The translations under genes were made by a program, and so were the position numbers. This document shows positions 10,757 to 20,937 of a stretch of DNA of 64,000 bases, piece after piece. The DNA is taken from NCBI GenBank assembly GCA_022414725.1, contig CM039463.1, positions 52,529,405 to 52,593,404 of the forward strand, read 5' to 3'. Numbering within the stretch: position 1 is the first letter of the stretch; each line of letters opens with the position of its first letter. This DNA comes from Microglena sp. YARC. Its lineage: Eukaryota > Chlorophyta > Chlorophyceae > Chlamydomonadales > Chlamydomonadaceae. The notes beneath the pieces are model-generated. The model was not told the DNA's origin and ran no database searches. It worked only from the letters and a program-made list of their open reading frames with translations.

Positions 10757-11121
10757 CCCTTTGCCAAACCGGATTAGGGATCCAGCTTGAGACCACTCCA
10801 GGTGGTTGGCCTTTGCCAAGTTACGGTTGCCATGGTACTCTGTCTACTAAGCTTGAGCAATTTGGATGTTCCTGATTTGAAATGCTACATGGTTTAATTT
10901 TCAGCAAGCCTGGGCAGACTGTAAACATGTACTTGACCTTGAACTTGGTTACATGGCTCCAGCCGGCCATTTGGATGGGCTACTAAGCCCTAGATTTACT
11001 AGAGCTCCTGATTTGAATTGCTAGATGGTTTTACATCAGGCTTGGGCAGAGTCCTTGGTGAAAATGTAACAAAGAAATGCAACAATAACATAAGACCCTT
11101 TGCCAACTGGATTTCGAGTCT
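10757..11121. other. Intergenic sequence with CCTTTGCCAA blocks
   Basis: Repeated CCTTTGCCAA-R blocks at 10760, 10810 and 11095 also occur beyond the LTR element at 16671 and 16714. The retrotransposon therefore inserted into an existing repeat cluster. CTTGAACTTGGTTACATGGC at about 10937 recurs at 44870. No gene. Confidence 0.5.
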
Positions 11122-11126
11122 GAGCT
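11122..11126. repeat. Target-site duplication GAGCT, left
   Basis: Matches 16637-16641 directly after the 3' LTR. Confidence 0.85.
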
Positions 11127-11374
11127 TGTTATATACCGGTTCTCCCGGTCCAGCTAGAGTGTCTTGGGGCGCCAGGCCTTTCGCCTGGAAGCTTCCATAG
11201 TAGTGCCTCTGCCCGTTAGGGCCGGCACCTATCGGCGGCAGTACCCTGAGGTACTGTCGCCTTTTCCCTTCTTATACCTAGCTTGCCGCCTGGCATGCTA
11301 TCACGTTTGTAAGCTTAGCGCCTTCACCATTTCCCTGAGTCAGTCCTCACGAGATAATACTCCGGAAAGCTAAA
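11127..11374 (+). repeat. 5' LTR of element 1
   Basis: Begins TGTTATATACCGGTTCTCCC and ends CCGGAAAGCTAAA. It contains the inverted-repeat blocks CCAGGCCTTTCGCCTGG and a GTACCCTGAGGTAC palindrome. Confidence 0.93.
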
Positions 11375-11392
11375 GGTTATCGCTCATCACTG
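11375..11392 (+). other. Candidate primer-binding site of element 1
   Basis: GGTTATCGCTCATCAC directly abuts the LTR. Element 2 has GGTTATGTGCGCC at the same place. Both resemble a tRNA 3'-end complement, but the tRNA cannot be named. Confidence 0.5.
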
Positions 11393-11564
11393 CCGTCCCG
11401 TGTTCCACTGCAACAGACTTCCACGCCTGTTACCCTGTCCGTAGATCCCGAGCTCCCGCGCACCTGCAGTGCCTTCTACAGTTGCCGCCGCAACAACCGA
11501 AGGAAAAGGATCTCAGTTGCAGAATCTTCTCTGATTGCTAGGCACCCCGCTGGACACCAGCCAC

Positions 11565-11735
11565 CAACAGTCTACCCAAGACCCCGCTGGACCGCCAGTA
11601 CGTTGCCCCCGCAACAAACCCCTCTCCGAGTCTACCCAAGACCCCGCTGGAACACCAGTACGTTGCCCCCGCAACAAACCCCTCTCTGAGTCTACCCAAG
11701 ACCCCACTGGACCGCCAGTACGTTGCCCAAGCAAC
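11565..11735 (+). repeat. 66-bp tandem repeat in the leader of element 1, about 2.8 copies
   Basis: Units contain GTCTACCCAAGACCCCGCTG and CCAGTACGTTGCCCCCGCAAC. They lie between the primer-binding site and the nested TIR element. Confidence 0.88.
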
Positions 11736-11794
11736 ACCAACCACCCCACTGCGTCAACCCATCGTCCCCTCTCCCTAATCCCACCATCTTCTTA

Positions 11795-12583
11795 GGGCGT
11801 GTTTCCAGTGGACCAACAGTTCAACTGTGTATAGTAGACCACTCAACCCTACAGTTCAAGTTCGAGTGCTGAGCTGGGCCCTAAAACCTCAAGAAGTGCC
11901 TTGTCATCACGGCTGCCTCTCGAGCGCGTTCTGGTCCCCTGCCCCCCTCGCTGCAAGTGCATGCAGCTTGCTCGAAGTTTCCTCAAATCACCGCATCCAC
12001 CGCTTACCACCGCCAGTGTATTATTTTGCTGCGCTCTTCACTTTCATCTGTTCTCTTGCTCCTCCTGCCGCTGCCGCTTCTGCATCTGCTTCGTCCGGTC
12101 GAATGGATCGGGTGGTCACATTGAAATTTCGGTCGAATCTGTGGCTCTCGCTATCATCATTCGAACTGGTTAATTCCTGCCTTTCTTTCATGTCTTCGCC
12201 CATCCAACTTGAAATTGGCTCCCAATTACTCGCAACTCGGGGCGTGTTGACAGATCTCGGGGAGAATCTGCGAAGATGCTCGCTGCGGTATCACTTTTGT
12301 GATTTTGTCCACCGCCCTCCCTCGAAATTGTCCACCGCCCTCCCCCCAAAATAGTTCAACTGTTGAGCAATCCCGAACGGGGGGGAGGGGGGGGGTGTTC
12401 GGGATTGCTCAACAGTTGAACTGTTCAGGGGGGAGGGCGACGGACAAACCCTGACGTGGCTGCCCACCTGGCGTGCCACATCGGCGAAAAGTTGAACTGT
12501 TGAAGTTGAACTGTGCCCACTGGAAACACTCGTGCCACGCTGGCGCCCACAGTTGAACTATTTGGTCCACTGGAAACACGCCC
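11795..12583. mobile_element. Nested 789-bp TIR element (MITE-like) in element 1
   Basis: The left end 11795-11829 starts GGGCGTGTTTCCAGTGGACC. The right end 12548-12583 is its reverse complement with one small mismatch/indel block, giving about 35-bp terminal inverted repeats. No transposase is encoded. Further inverted CAACAGTTGAAC blocks lie inside. A clear target duplication is not visible, so the exact boundary and superfamily are open. Confidence 0.7.
12353..12422. repeat. Perfect 26-bp inverted repeat with G-rich loop
   Basis: Arms 12353-12378 and 12397-12422 are exact reverse complements, including the block GAGCAATCCCGAAC. The 18-base loop is almost all G. It would form a very stable hairpin in RNA or single-stranded DNA. 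Confidence 0.9.
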
Positions 12584-12961
12584 GTCGGCCCCGCAAGCCA
12601 AATCTCCTGCCCCCCGCCCCCCTCCCCCTCCCTTCCCGTCAACCCCTCTGCCGTCAACTACTTCTAGTAGGAGATCTCCACTTCCTCCAGTACTTTCACA
12701 CACCTTCTTCCGCTTCCCATCGGACCTTCATTTCTCTCTCTCCGGAATCGTCAATCCCATTTTCGATTTCCCCAAGGTCTTCGTGTCTCATCCCCGCTCT
12801 GAGCTCTCCTTCGCCATCCTTACGTACCTGCTCGGAGCCAGCCCTCCAACTCTCTCGTTCAACACCCTGACTGCTCCTATTCCGGCGCTGCTTAGCATCT
12901 GCTGCCGGAATGGGGGGGAACCTTTGACCATCAGTGTTGATCTCTACAACTCCTTCGCAGC

Positions 12962-14635
12962 ATGCAACACAACTCCAACAAGTTTGATGGTAAAGGAACC
13001 ATCAATACCTTCTTCAAATGGTATGGAGATCTTGTTGCCCCCTTACTCTTAGGATGCTCAGTTTTCTCAGTTATTGATGGAGACCTAGACTCTGCCCCTG
13101 TAGATGAACCTGCCGATGGATACCACTATCCTAGAAACAGTAGGACAACACCCGTTTCCAACTACATAGCCTTCGGTCGCATCATGCATAACTGTACCCC
13201 TTCTCTTGCTAGGACCATTGAAAGCCAAACTAACAATGCGGCAGCTGCTTTACGCTACCTCCGCAAACATTATGGATCCGGATTCCCCTTCTCCCCTATC
13301 CTCCAGCCAGGTTCCAACACTGTCTTCAATGCATACACGTCTCTCACCCCTGCACCTGCACATGTGCCACGATCACACCACACTGACACTGGCCTTACCC
13401 ATCGCCTTTGCCCATCCTGGTACGTGTCAGAAGACGGCATATGTCATGATAATCCCAGATCCACTGCCGTTGAAATTGAACACCCGCGCGCGGGCGAAAT
13501 GTCTGACTGTCAAGTCGAACCTACTGGGAATGCTATAGATGCTGATGATAGTGCGAGTGATGATGACGGGAGTGATCATGCTTCCCTCCAAACTGATCCT
13601 ATCATTACCCTAGAAACTGTCCTATCAGCAGACCTCCTTGCTGGAGTAAGAATTGATAATATTGATGATAGTGATCCTCTCCTAATCGAAGTAGCTGCCT
13701 ACCACTTATCACTAGGATGGGACTTGGATGACGACGTTCCTAGTGTCACCCCTGCCATGGAACCTGCCATAACACTTGCAGCCCCGACCGTTGCATTTAA
13801 ACATGCCACCGTCCCACACATGGCCCCAGCCACACCTGCTCTTCATCCCATACAGACTAGACTGGTACCAACTATGCGTAGTAAGAAATACTTCTATACT
13901 CATGCAAATGACAACTCCATGGTTAACTCTGAACTACCTGCCCCACCTGTCCTTCATCCCATTCGGACTAGACTGGTAACCGTACGTAGTAAGATGTGCT
14001 TCTATACTCATGCAAATGACAACACCATGGTCAACTCTGAACTACCTGCCCCTCTCCACACGCAGCCAGAGGATGGATTTGATCACTTGCATGGGGGGGA
14101 ACTTCCCCCACACACTGCCATGGAACCTGGCACACCACATGCATCTACCTGTCCCGCACACACATCCACCACCTCCACCACACAGGAGAGTGACAGCACA
14201 AGTACATCCAGTACACGTGATGGAGACATACTCACACCCATCAAACACGTAACCACCCCATCCATTACATCAGCATCAGCACCACCAGATGACAGAGCCA
14301 TTGCCTCCACAGCCTGCCATCCTGCTATTCACGCCATTAGAGTGCTGATCTCATCAATGACAAATGGTAGGGATAACAAATTCAGTCTCAACCACCCTTC
14401 ACCACCTGTCCCACCACTTCCCCCGGAAGATGACAAGAAACAGATTAGTGTTCACGTCACCTGCAGTAATGCACCCATCATTGCATGTTCACTTGCACTA
14501 CCACTCCCAGACCATAGCACTGTTTTTCCCCACATCTGCTCCACATCTGCCCCTACCAGCATGCGGTACCTGCCCCACCCTTCCTACTACAATAGGAACC
14601 GCAAGGCTCTACGCCTCCCTGTGGGCATTGGGTAA
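12962..14635 (+). CDS. Gag-like protein of element 1 (557 aa)
   Basis: The start MQHNSNKFDGKGTINTFF resembles the start of the element 2 Gag (MQPPKICTGNNLYNWRSA). In both a short polar start is followed by a hydrophobic-rich helical segment, as in Copia Gag N-termini. No CCHC zinc knuckle is present. The middle is acidic and Thr/Pro-rich. About residues 280-360 hold two copies of a 37-residue repeat containing RSKKYFYTHANDN / RSKMCFYTHANDN. An overlapping frame at 12513-13052 is open but has no recognisable content. The protein may supply structural Gag or be a decayed remnant. Confidence 0.7.
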   Translation: MQHNSNKFDGKGTINTFFKWYGDLVAPLLLGCSVFSVIDGDLDSAPVDEPADGYHYPRNSRTTPVSNYIAFGRIMHNCTPSLARTIESQTNNAAAALRYLRKHYGSGFPFSPILQPGSNTVFNAYTSLTPAPAHVPRSHHTDTGLTHRLCPSWYVSEDGICHDNPRSTAVEIEHPRAGEMSDCQVEPTGNAIDADDSASDDDGSDHASLQTDPIITLETVLSADLLAGVRIDNIDDSDPLLIEVAAYHLSLGWDLDDDVPSVTPAMEPAITLAAPTVAFKHATVPHMAPATPALHPIQTRLVPTMRSKKYFYTHANDNSMVNSELPAPPVLHPIRTRLVTVRSKMCFYTHANDNTMVNSELPAPLHTQPEDGFDHLHGGELPPHTAMEPGTPHASTCPAHTSTTSTTQESDSTSTSSTRDGDILTPIKHVTTPSITSASAPPDDRAIASTACHPAIHAIRVLISSMTNGRDNKFSLNHPSPPVPPLPPEDDKKQISVHVTCSNAPIIACSLALPLPDHSTVFPHICSTSAPTSMRYLPHPSYYNRNRKALRLPVGIG

Positions 14636-14639
14636 ATGC

Positions 14640-16375
14640 TAACTTAATCTAGAGACAAGGGAAAGGATATTGAATGGGGATACGGTGATTTGAGTATCTG
14701 TACTGATCTGAGTGATTCATCCTCATAACGTTGATTGGATCTGATCTATATGATCTGGAGAAAGTAATGATCTGACGTGCCCTGTCTTCCCCCAAGAGAT
14801 GTACCACTCTAGTCACAGATCTGTATATTGTTGCCCTGATCTGACGTTGTCATGACTGATCATTATCATATGTGCATTTGTGCACTAACCTCTGAGGTGA
14901 CTAATGTATATATGATCTGCTCTGACCTGATCTGATCATGGTGCATTCTCATGTACTGATGCTTGTATATTGACCATTGCACAAATGTACTGACGTACAG
15001 ATGTACAATGGTGCAACCACTCACTGATGCTCACTGACATGTGCCTCGATGTACTGCAATGCATTAGTGTATTGCTCATGCTGTGAGCGAGCGGTACCCT
15101 CGCTGCACGGGGGGAATACATTGATCTAACACACTCATAATGCACTGATCTGAGTATTATGATCTGACTTCACACTGATCTGATCTGGTCGCAAGACAGC
15201 TGTTTCATGTGCACTCACCACGCAATGATTACATTTGACCTTCATTCACATGCAGATCCCCAGAAAGTGAGCGATACCCTCGCTTCCTGAATTAAATCCG
15301 CATGTGACATAATTGTCTCTGAATTGATCTGCAGCCATCCTGGTCTGCACCTTTCCCTCCCAAAATTTCTACCTACCCAGCAGCTCCCTAGATGTATGCT
15401 AATGACCTGCAGTTCCCCAGCAGGCCCTACAAGCTCCTTAGCTTCTCACCAGCCCCAGCAACCTGGCATCAGACTACTGTCCATGGATGACTCCCCAGCA
15501 CCTGTGTTTTTGCGTGTACCCCCTGGCCTGCTTGTCAATTTTTTTTTTTAAATAGAATGAACACTCTAGGAATTTAAATCCCGTCCTGCCATGTACTAAC
15601 ACAGCAGTTTGACTAAATTTGTTTTCTTGCCACCTCTGGCGCCTCTAGTGACATGCTGTTTTCAATCTGATTTCTCAGCATGTACCTCCCATCTGAAAAG
15701 ACAGTTATATATACTGTCAAGCCAACCTTCTTATATCTTATAACTGATACTGGAAGTACCTCATCATATCCTTCCATCTGGACTGATAATGATGAACTGG
15801 CGGGGGATGTCTACCTTAAGTTATTTCTCATAATGTCACCGTAATTTGTGGATTCATTGAGAGCCCCAAATTCTGGGGGGAATAGTATGCTGACCTTATG
15901 TATTTCTCTTCGTTCTGATTCCCTAGTTGTCAAGGCCTTTGGCTGCACCTTCCTGGCAGCTCCACAGCTGGAATCCAGTCTTATCTAGATTTGATCTTGT
16001 ATAATCTTGCAGCTTCCTGCAGCTCCTAGGAGTCCACCCCAGCGCCCCCCTGCAGTTTGATATCTTAGCACGTTACCCTAGCTTGAGATCCTAGCATGAC
16101 CAGACACCCTTCCTGGCAGCTATCAAGCTGGAATCCAGTCCATGTTAAATGTATCTTGCCTGAAGTGCACCTTTATCCTTGACTAGGATTTCCCTCTTGC
16201 TCTGTACATCAGCATGTACATCTGAGCTCTCCTCCTAGTGTGACTACCTTCCAAGCTTGGCCCCATGCTTCTTGGTAATCACATTATTACATAGTCAGAA
16301 TATTTTACACTCTAGACTTCCCTTTTACTTTGGACCTCCTAAATTCCATGAATTCTTCTGAATGAAGAATACACG
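14640..16375 (+). other. Non-coding internal part of element 1 with repeated GATCTGA motifs
   Basis: No coding signal. Between about 14690 and 15340 TGATCTGA, GATCTGATCTG and single GATCTG motifs occur some twenty times at irregular spacing. Two short paired blocks recur: CTGGCAGCT-CCAAGCTGGAATCCAGTC at about 15950 and 16110, and GCGATACCCTCGCT / GCGGTACCCTCGCT at about 15090 and 15270. Confidence 0.7.
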
Positions 16376-16388
16376 GAATTGGGGGGGA
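16376..16388 (+). other. Polypurine tract of element 1
   Basis: GGAATTGGGGGGGA directly abuts the 3' LTR start and fits a plus-strand primer site. Confidence 0.8.
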
Positions 16389-16636
16389 TGTTATATACCG
16401 GTTCTCCCGGTCTAGCTAGAGTGTCTTGGGGCGCCAGGCCTTTCGCCTGGAAGCTTCCATAGTAGTGCCTCTACCCGTTAGGGCCGGCACCTACCGGCGG
16501 CAGTACCCTGAGGTACTGTCGCCTTTTCCCTTCTTATACCTAGCTTGCCGCCTGGCACGCTATCACGTTTGTAAGCTTAGCGCCTTCGCCATTTCCCTGT
16601 GTCAGTCCTCACGAGATAATACTCCGGAAAGCTAAA
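16389..16636 (+). repeat. 3' LTR of element 1
   Basis: Same length as the 5' LTR, with a handful of visible substitutions. Confidence 0.93.
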
Positions 16637-16641
16637 GAGCT
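16637..16641. repeat. Target-site duplication GAGCT, right
   Basis: Pairs with 11122-11126. Confidence 0.85.
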
Positions 16642-17424
16642 TGAGACAGTCAAAGCCATAGACCCCTTTGCCAAGTTAGTTTTGCCATGCTTTTCTGAGA
16701 CCCACTTTTATACCCCTTTGCCAATACCTAAGGCGCGTACGGTATTAGCAAATATATGGAATGCGCACTATTGACCCACACTCCTAAGTACGCAATGTAA
16801 CTTGAACTTGGATGTGAACTTTGCGCTATGAAATTGGTTGCGTCTCAGGACGCAGAGCTGGGATCCTCCTGAACAACCCTGTCTGGGATTTCTGGTGCAT
16901 GACGGGAATTTCTGTCTGATAACTGCCCAATTTGTTTAGTGTGCTCCCTCGTTTTGGTATCTAACGGGGGGTTGGGAATTGGAAGACAGTGAGCAACCCA
17001 GGGTTGGCTGAAAAACATAACAATGAAATAACAATGAAAAAACGTAACAATTAAATCCAATACTCCCTCTCTTTACTTACTGCCTGCCATGCAACCCTAC
17101 CTTCCAGCACCTCAATCATGCGATTCATCTGCAGCAGGCTCCTCGTACATCATCATTCCCTGTTGGTTTTAGGTTGCTCCTTGAGATTTCGCCCGCCCCT
17201 CCCTCCCACCACCCCACCCCACCCCACAGCCTCCACGAAAATCCGGAGGACGAAATCAATGGATTGGTTTATGTTAGGCCACCAACTGGGGGGTCACACA
17301 ACTGACACTCACACACTAATACATCGTATGATGATAATTGCTTACAACGTACAGCTCCTATGACGCACTATTGAAGCATTCCAGGTGAAGCCATACATGG
17401 TAGATTGGTGAATTGGTGCAGATT
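16642..17424. other. Intergenic, no convincing gene
   Basis: Contains CCCCTTTGCCAA blocks and a CACACTCCTAAGTACGCAATG-TAACTTGAACTTGG segment that recurs at about 17640-17680, so it is part of a dispersed repeat. A C-rich run lies at about 17195-17225. Confidence 0.4.
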
Positions 17425-17592
17425 GGTGGATTGGCTGGCTTGGCTGGCTTGGCTTGGCCTGGATTGGCCTGGATTGGCAAGGCTGGGCATAGCTTGGCCT
17501 GGCTTGTCTTCTTTCAACCTTCCTTGGCTTGGCTTGGCTTGGCTTGGCTTGGCTTGGCCTGGCCTGGCTTGGCTTGGCCTGGCTTGGCCAGG
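17425..17592. repeat. TTGGC pentamer satellite
   Basis: Runs of GGCTTGGCTTGGC and GGCCTGG with a small interruption at about 17508-17522. Open frames on both strands here are compositional artefacts. Confidence 0.9.
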
Positions 17593-17886
17593 AGTAAAAA
17601 TGGACAGTATTAGAAAATAAATTGAATAGGCACTAGTGAACCACACTCCTGAGTACCGGTACATAATGGAACTTGAACTTGATCTTGGTTCTCTCCAGCC
17701 TTAGAGGCTGCTCGCCGGCGTGTGTTACAGTTCAGGGGTGTGGCGCGACAGTACCGGTACTTCGAACAACATATCATCCTCGAAGCAGCGGTCATTTTAG
17801 TGCATCCCCAATACATAGTCACGAAAGAAGCGTGCCAGATCCTTATGCTGTGTAATATATTATGTAATTATGTTCCACATTAACAT
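17593..17886. other. Intergenic, no gene seen
   Basis: Only the dispersed CACACTCCTGAGTACCGG-TAACTTGAACTTG-like segment is recognisable. Confidence 0.4.
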
Positions 17887-17891
17887 ATGCA
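17887..17891. repeat. Target-site duplication ATGCA, left
   Basis: Matches 22659-22663. Confidence 0.9.
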
Positions 17892-18119
17892 TGTTAATGT
17901 AAGATTGTTACAACGGCATAGGCTCGATAGAGGAGAAGATGCTATTAAGCGCAACAGGCGCAATCATATAGAATAGAGATGTGTACTGCAGGGTACTGCA
18001 GTCACGTGCAGGCCACAGCTAGCCTGAGGCCTGGCGGCAGGCAACACGGTACCAGGAGGGAAAGGTACCGGTGTGCATTATGCCGACTCAGAGACTGATA
18101 TATAAATCAGTCAATAACA
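17892..18119 (-). repeat. 3' LTR of element 2 (minus-strand orientation)
   Basis: 228 bp, TG...CA. Only a few differences from the copy at 22431-22658 are visible. Confidence 0.95.
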
Positions 18120-18130
18120 TCCCCCCCAAA
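18120..18130 (-). other. Polypurine tract of element 2
   Basis: On the minus strand TTTGGGGGGGA directly precedes the 3' LTR. Confidence 0.85.
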
Positions 18131-18774
18131 TCAAGGTATTCTTGAGCTCAAGAATTCCTGGAATTAACTGAGGGGCATAAGAAAATTAAAATATTAAAAC
18201 TAGGGAGACTTCGAGAATTACTAGTAGCTGAAAGGGAGAAATCACTTCAGCAGGGGTCTTCAAAGAAATGTCAGTCTTCTGGGGTAGCTGGCTAGGTAGG
18301 TGGCACTGCAGGTAGGCTGCAGGCTAAGTAGCAGAAAGGCTGCTGAGAAGGTGCAAGGAAACTGCAGGTAAGCTGCAGGCTAGGTAGCAGAGAGGCTGCT
18401 GAGAAGGTGTAAGGAAATTGCAGGTAGGCTGCAGGTTAGAGCAGATAGGCTGCTATGGGAAGCTGGGGCAGGAAAGTCCAGGCTTGGTGAAGGCTTGTGA
18501 AGATATCCTTGGCTACGAGAAGTTGCATGATTCGAGACTAGAGGATTTGTCATTTAGACATGATGTCTGGACTAGTCCCCCCATAATTTGGGTGAGCTAC
18601 ATTAGGTAGGCCCTAAATTAAAGCAAAGACATCAAGGAGAGACTAGAAGAATTCTAAATTCAGAAGGGGTGCTGCCTGTGGAAGTACATGGGGCAGTACA
18701 GTAGGCAGGTAATCTAAAAAATTCTAGAGTGTTCAAGTCTATCCAAAAGATGAAGAGCAATGTTGGAAACTGAA
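18131..18774 (-). other. Non-coding 3' part of element 2
   Basis: No gene. A CTGCAGGTAGGCTGCAGGCTA-type block recurs three times at about 18310, 18363 and 18420 with GCAGAAAGGCTGCTGAGAAGG partners. Confidence 0.6.
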
Positions 18775-20472
18775 TTAAGTGCCTGGCTTGCTGGGGAAGC
18801 CATCAAGGTCAAGCTGTTTGCAGACTTGGTCAAGGAACTGGTCAAATGACTTGGGAGCTAGGCTGGGGGGGGTAAGAATGTTGATAAAGGTGAAGTCCAT
18901 GGGGCTCCAGTTCATGCTGAGGTGGTTGACACATAGCACTTTGCCTCCAGGATGTGCACAGCTCCTGGGGTCCATGATCATCTTAGGTCTGAATGAGAGG
19001 GTGTGAGCATGTGCATTGACCATGGCAGCTTGGAGACAAATGGCCCACTGTAAAGTGGGTCTGGCTGTGGTAGAAACAGTGGGGTAGGCTTGCACCATTT
19101 GCTGGAGTCTGCTGTTGTGCTTGATGATGGGACTGCAGGCATCAGATGGCTCCTTGTGCATTGACCTGTGTGGGAACTGTTCTCTTTCAGAAGCCAGCAG
19201 GGTAGGGAACTTGCTGGTGAATGCTGTGATGAGCTTGGACAGTGGAGGCCTGGGCTGGATGTTGAAAGCTGGTGAAGCAGGCCTGCTGTTCAGGTGGTGT
19301 AGGGTGCATCCAAAACGTGTGAGGCTAAGGCTGGAGTTGTTGGAAAAGTGGATGTGGTTGACATTCTGATTAACTTCTCCCAGTGGTAGTCCAATGTCTG
19401 GTGACCTGTTGACCAGTATCCATTGGTCCCAGGTAGTGGCTGTGTCTAGATCAGATGGCTTGAGTGGCCCGTCCCCATCTATGGGGCCATCATATTCCTC
19501 ATAGTTGGTCCTGATCTGGTCACTGAGGAGTTCCATCTCTGCTTTGGCTCGTTGTAGGCCCAGGTTGTCCAGCTGTTGTTGGAGATCTGGAGTGGTTTCA
19601 GGAGGGTCATATACTCCTAGTCCAGGGTCGTCTTGGGGCTTGTGTACCTCTGGATGGATGAGTTCTGGCATGTCATCACTGTCAGTATCATCAGAGGCTT
19701 CCAGATTCTCTGCAGTGAAAGGGGAATGGTACTGGCAGATAGTGGGAGGATGGTCCTGGAGGTCTTGTACTGCCTCCACATGAGTGGGTGGGTACTGCCC
19801 TATCTCAGAATCAGTGTGGGGTGCAGATGGAGCAGAAGTAGAGGGGAAGTCCTGGTGGTCTTGATCTGCCTCCACATGAGTGGGTGGGTACTGCCCTATC
19901 TCAGAATCAGTGTGGGGTGCAGATGGAGCAGAAGTAGAGGGGAAGTCCTGGTGGTCTTGATCTGCCTCCACATGAGTGGGTGGGTACTGCCCTATCTCAG
20001 AATCAGTGTGGGGTGCAGATGGAGCAGAAGTACAGGGGAAGTCCTGGAGGTCTTGATCTGCCTCCACATGAGTGGGTGGGTACTGCCCTATCTCAGGAAT
20101 AGTGTGGGGTGCAGATGGATCAGAAGTAGAGGGGGGAACCTGGCAGTCTTGATCAGCTCTACTGGGGGAGGTCTCATGAGTGGGTGGGTACTGCCCTGTC
20201 TCAGAGTCAGTGTGAGTTGATGGAGGCTTGGTAACCATCATGATGTAGGCAATGGTAGAGTCCACAGGGATAGAGGGATTACTGGCAGGGACTGGTGAAG
20301 TTTGGGTAAGGTAGAGTCCATGCCTTTTGGGGCATGAGAGGAGCAGTTTAGTACCAGATGGTCTTGGGATGGAGAGTGTGGCTTGAGTCTTGGACAGGTG
20401 AACTTGGAGGTCTGGGCACAGGCTGGTGGCTGCATGAATGGTTGGGCATGTTGCAGTCAGCAAGAAGTACAT
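18775..20472 (-). CDS. Element 2 pol-region ORF: pre-integrase remnant plus 32-residue repeats
   Basis: Frame 3 of the element 2 polyprotein region. Its start overlaps the end of the protease frame. It contains KRHGLYLTQTSP, which resembles the GAG-pre-integrase motif of Copia elements (GLY followed by a hydrophobic residue). The expected HHCC integrase motif is absent. Instead there is a repeated segment (plus-strand about 19770-20215) with about five units of 32 residues carrying DSEIGQYPPTHVEADQDHQD. An acidic region and a C-terminal part of unknown function follow. Neither the integrase DDE nor the reverse transcriptase YVDD motif was found. Confidence 0.75.
   Translation of the reverse strand: MYFLLTATCPTIHAATSLCPDLQVHLSKTQATLSIPRPSGTKLLLSCPKRHGLYLTQTSPVPASNPSIPVDSTIAYIMMVTKPPSTHTDSETGQYPPTHETSPSRADQDCQVPPSTSDPSAPHTIPEIGQYPPTHVEADQDLQDFPCTSAPSAPHTDSEIGQYPPTHVEADQDHQDFPSTSAPSAPHTDSEIGQYPPTHVEADQDHQDFPSTSAPSAPHTDSEIGQYPPTHVEAVQDLQDHPPTICQYHSPFTAENLEASDDTDSDDMPELIHPEVHKPQDDPGLGVYDPPETTPDLQQQLDNLGLQRAKAEMELLSDQIRTNYEEYDGPIDGDGPLKPSDLDTATTWDQWILVNRSPDIGLPLGEVNQNVNHIHFSNNSSLSLTRFGCTLHHLNSRPASPAFNIQPRPPLSKLITAFTSKFPTLLASEREQFPHRSMHKEPSDACSPIIKHNSRLQQMVQAYPTVSTTARPTLQWAICLQAAMVNAHAHTLSFRPKMIMDPRSCAHPGGKVLCVNHLSMNWSPMDFTFINILTPPSLAPKSFDQFLDQVCKQLDLDGFPSKPGT
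19770..20215 (-). repeat. 96-bp in-frame tandem repeat inside the element 2 ORF, about five units
   Basis: Units share CCACATGAGTGGGTGGGTAC on the plus strand. The three central units are almost identical and the outer ones diverged. The unit length is a multiple of three, so the frame stays open. Confidence 0.92.
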
Positions 20473-20937
20473 TGTTCAGGATGATCAGAGTCCTGCCATG
20501 GCCCTTGATCTTGGCCTTCCCTATCTGCTTGCAGAGGATAGGTGGAGAGTCTTGATCTGCCAGCTGCAGCTTAATAGGCTGTCGGAGGTCCTGAATGTCA
20601 TGCAGATGGGAGATGTTACTTGTTGCATGAGAGTGTGCTGCAGTATCTATGATCCATTCTGTCTGCAGTGCTGCCTGGAAAACTTCTCCATCTTCTATAG
20701 TGCATTCATCAGCAGCACTTATTTGTCCAAAGAATGCTGTATTAGCCAGGGGGTCAGGTGGCAAGGCAAATGAAACAGACTTGCCTCTGGTTGGTGTAGC
20801 AAATCTCATGGGCTGGAGTTTGTCCTCATCCAGTGCCAGGGACAGGAAGTTGTGTTCTTCACCCTCACTGTCAGAGTTGGAGGTGGACTGATCACCATCA
20901 GCAACATGGGCATGGCGTCCCCTGCTTGGGTATCTTC
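20348..20937 (-). CDS. Element 2 Copia-type aspartic protease region, frameshifted
   Basis: Contains WIIDTAAHSHAT, which matches the Copia protease active-site block WIIDSGATSHMT with Asp-Thr-Ala where Asp-Ser-Gly is usual. A methionine begins at 20809, but the frame is open further upstream to the region overlapping the Gag end and encodes charged residues there. It is therefore probably one Gag-Pro polyprotein broken by a shift near 21000. A second shift near 20450 links it to the downstream frame. Confidence 0.75.

Larger units (their letters stand above)
11127..16636 (+). mobile_element. Non-autonomous LTR retrotransposon (element 1), gag-like ORF only
   Basis: Two 248-bp LTRs (11127-11374 and 16389-16636) differ at only a few visible positions. 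The insertion is flanked by the 5-bp duplication GAGCT (11122-11126 and 16637-16641). A primer-binding-site-like GGTTATCGCTCATC follows the 5' LTR and a polypurine tract precedes the 3' LTR. The internal part has a repeat-bearing leader, a nested TIR element, one long gag-like ORF and about 1.75 kb of non-coding sequence. No protease, integrase, reverse transcriptase or RNase H is seen, so transposition would need another element. The near-identical LTRs suggest a young insertion. LTR ends are TG and AA rather than TG and CA. Confidence 0.92.
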
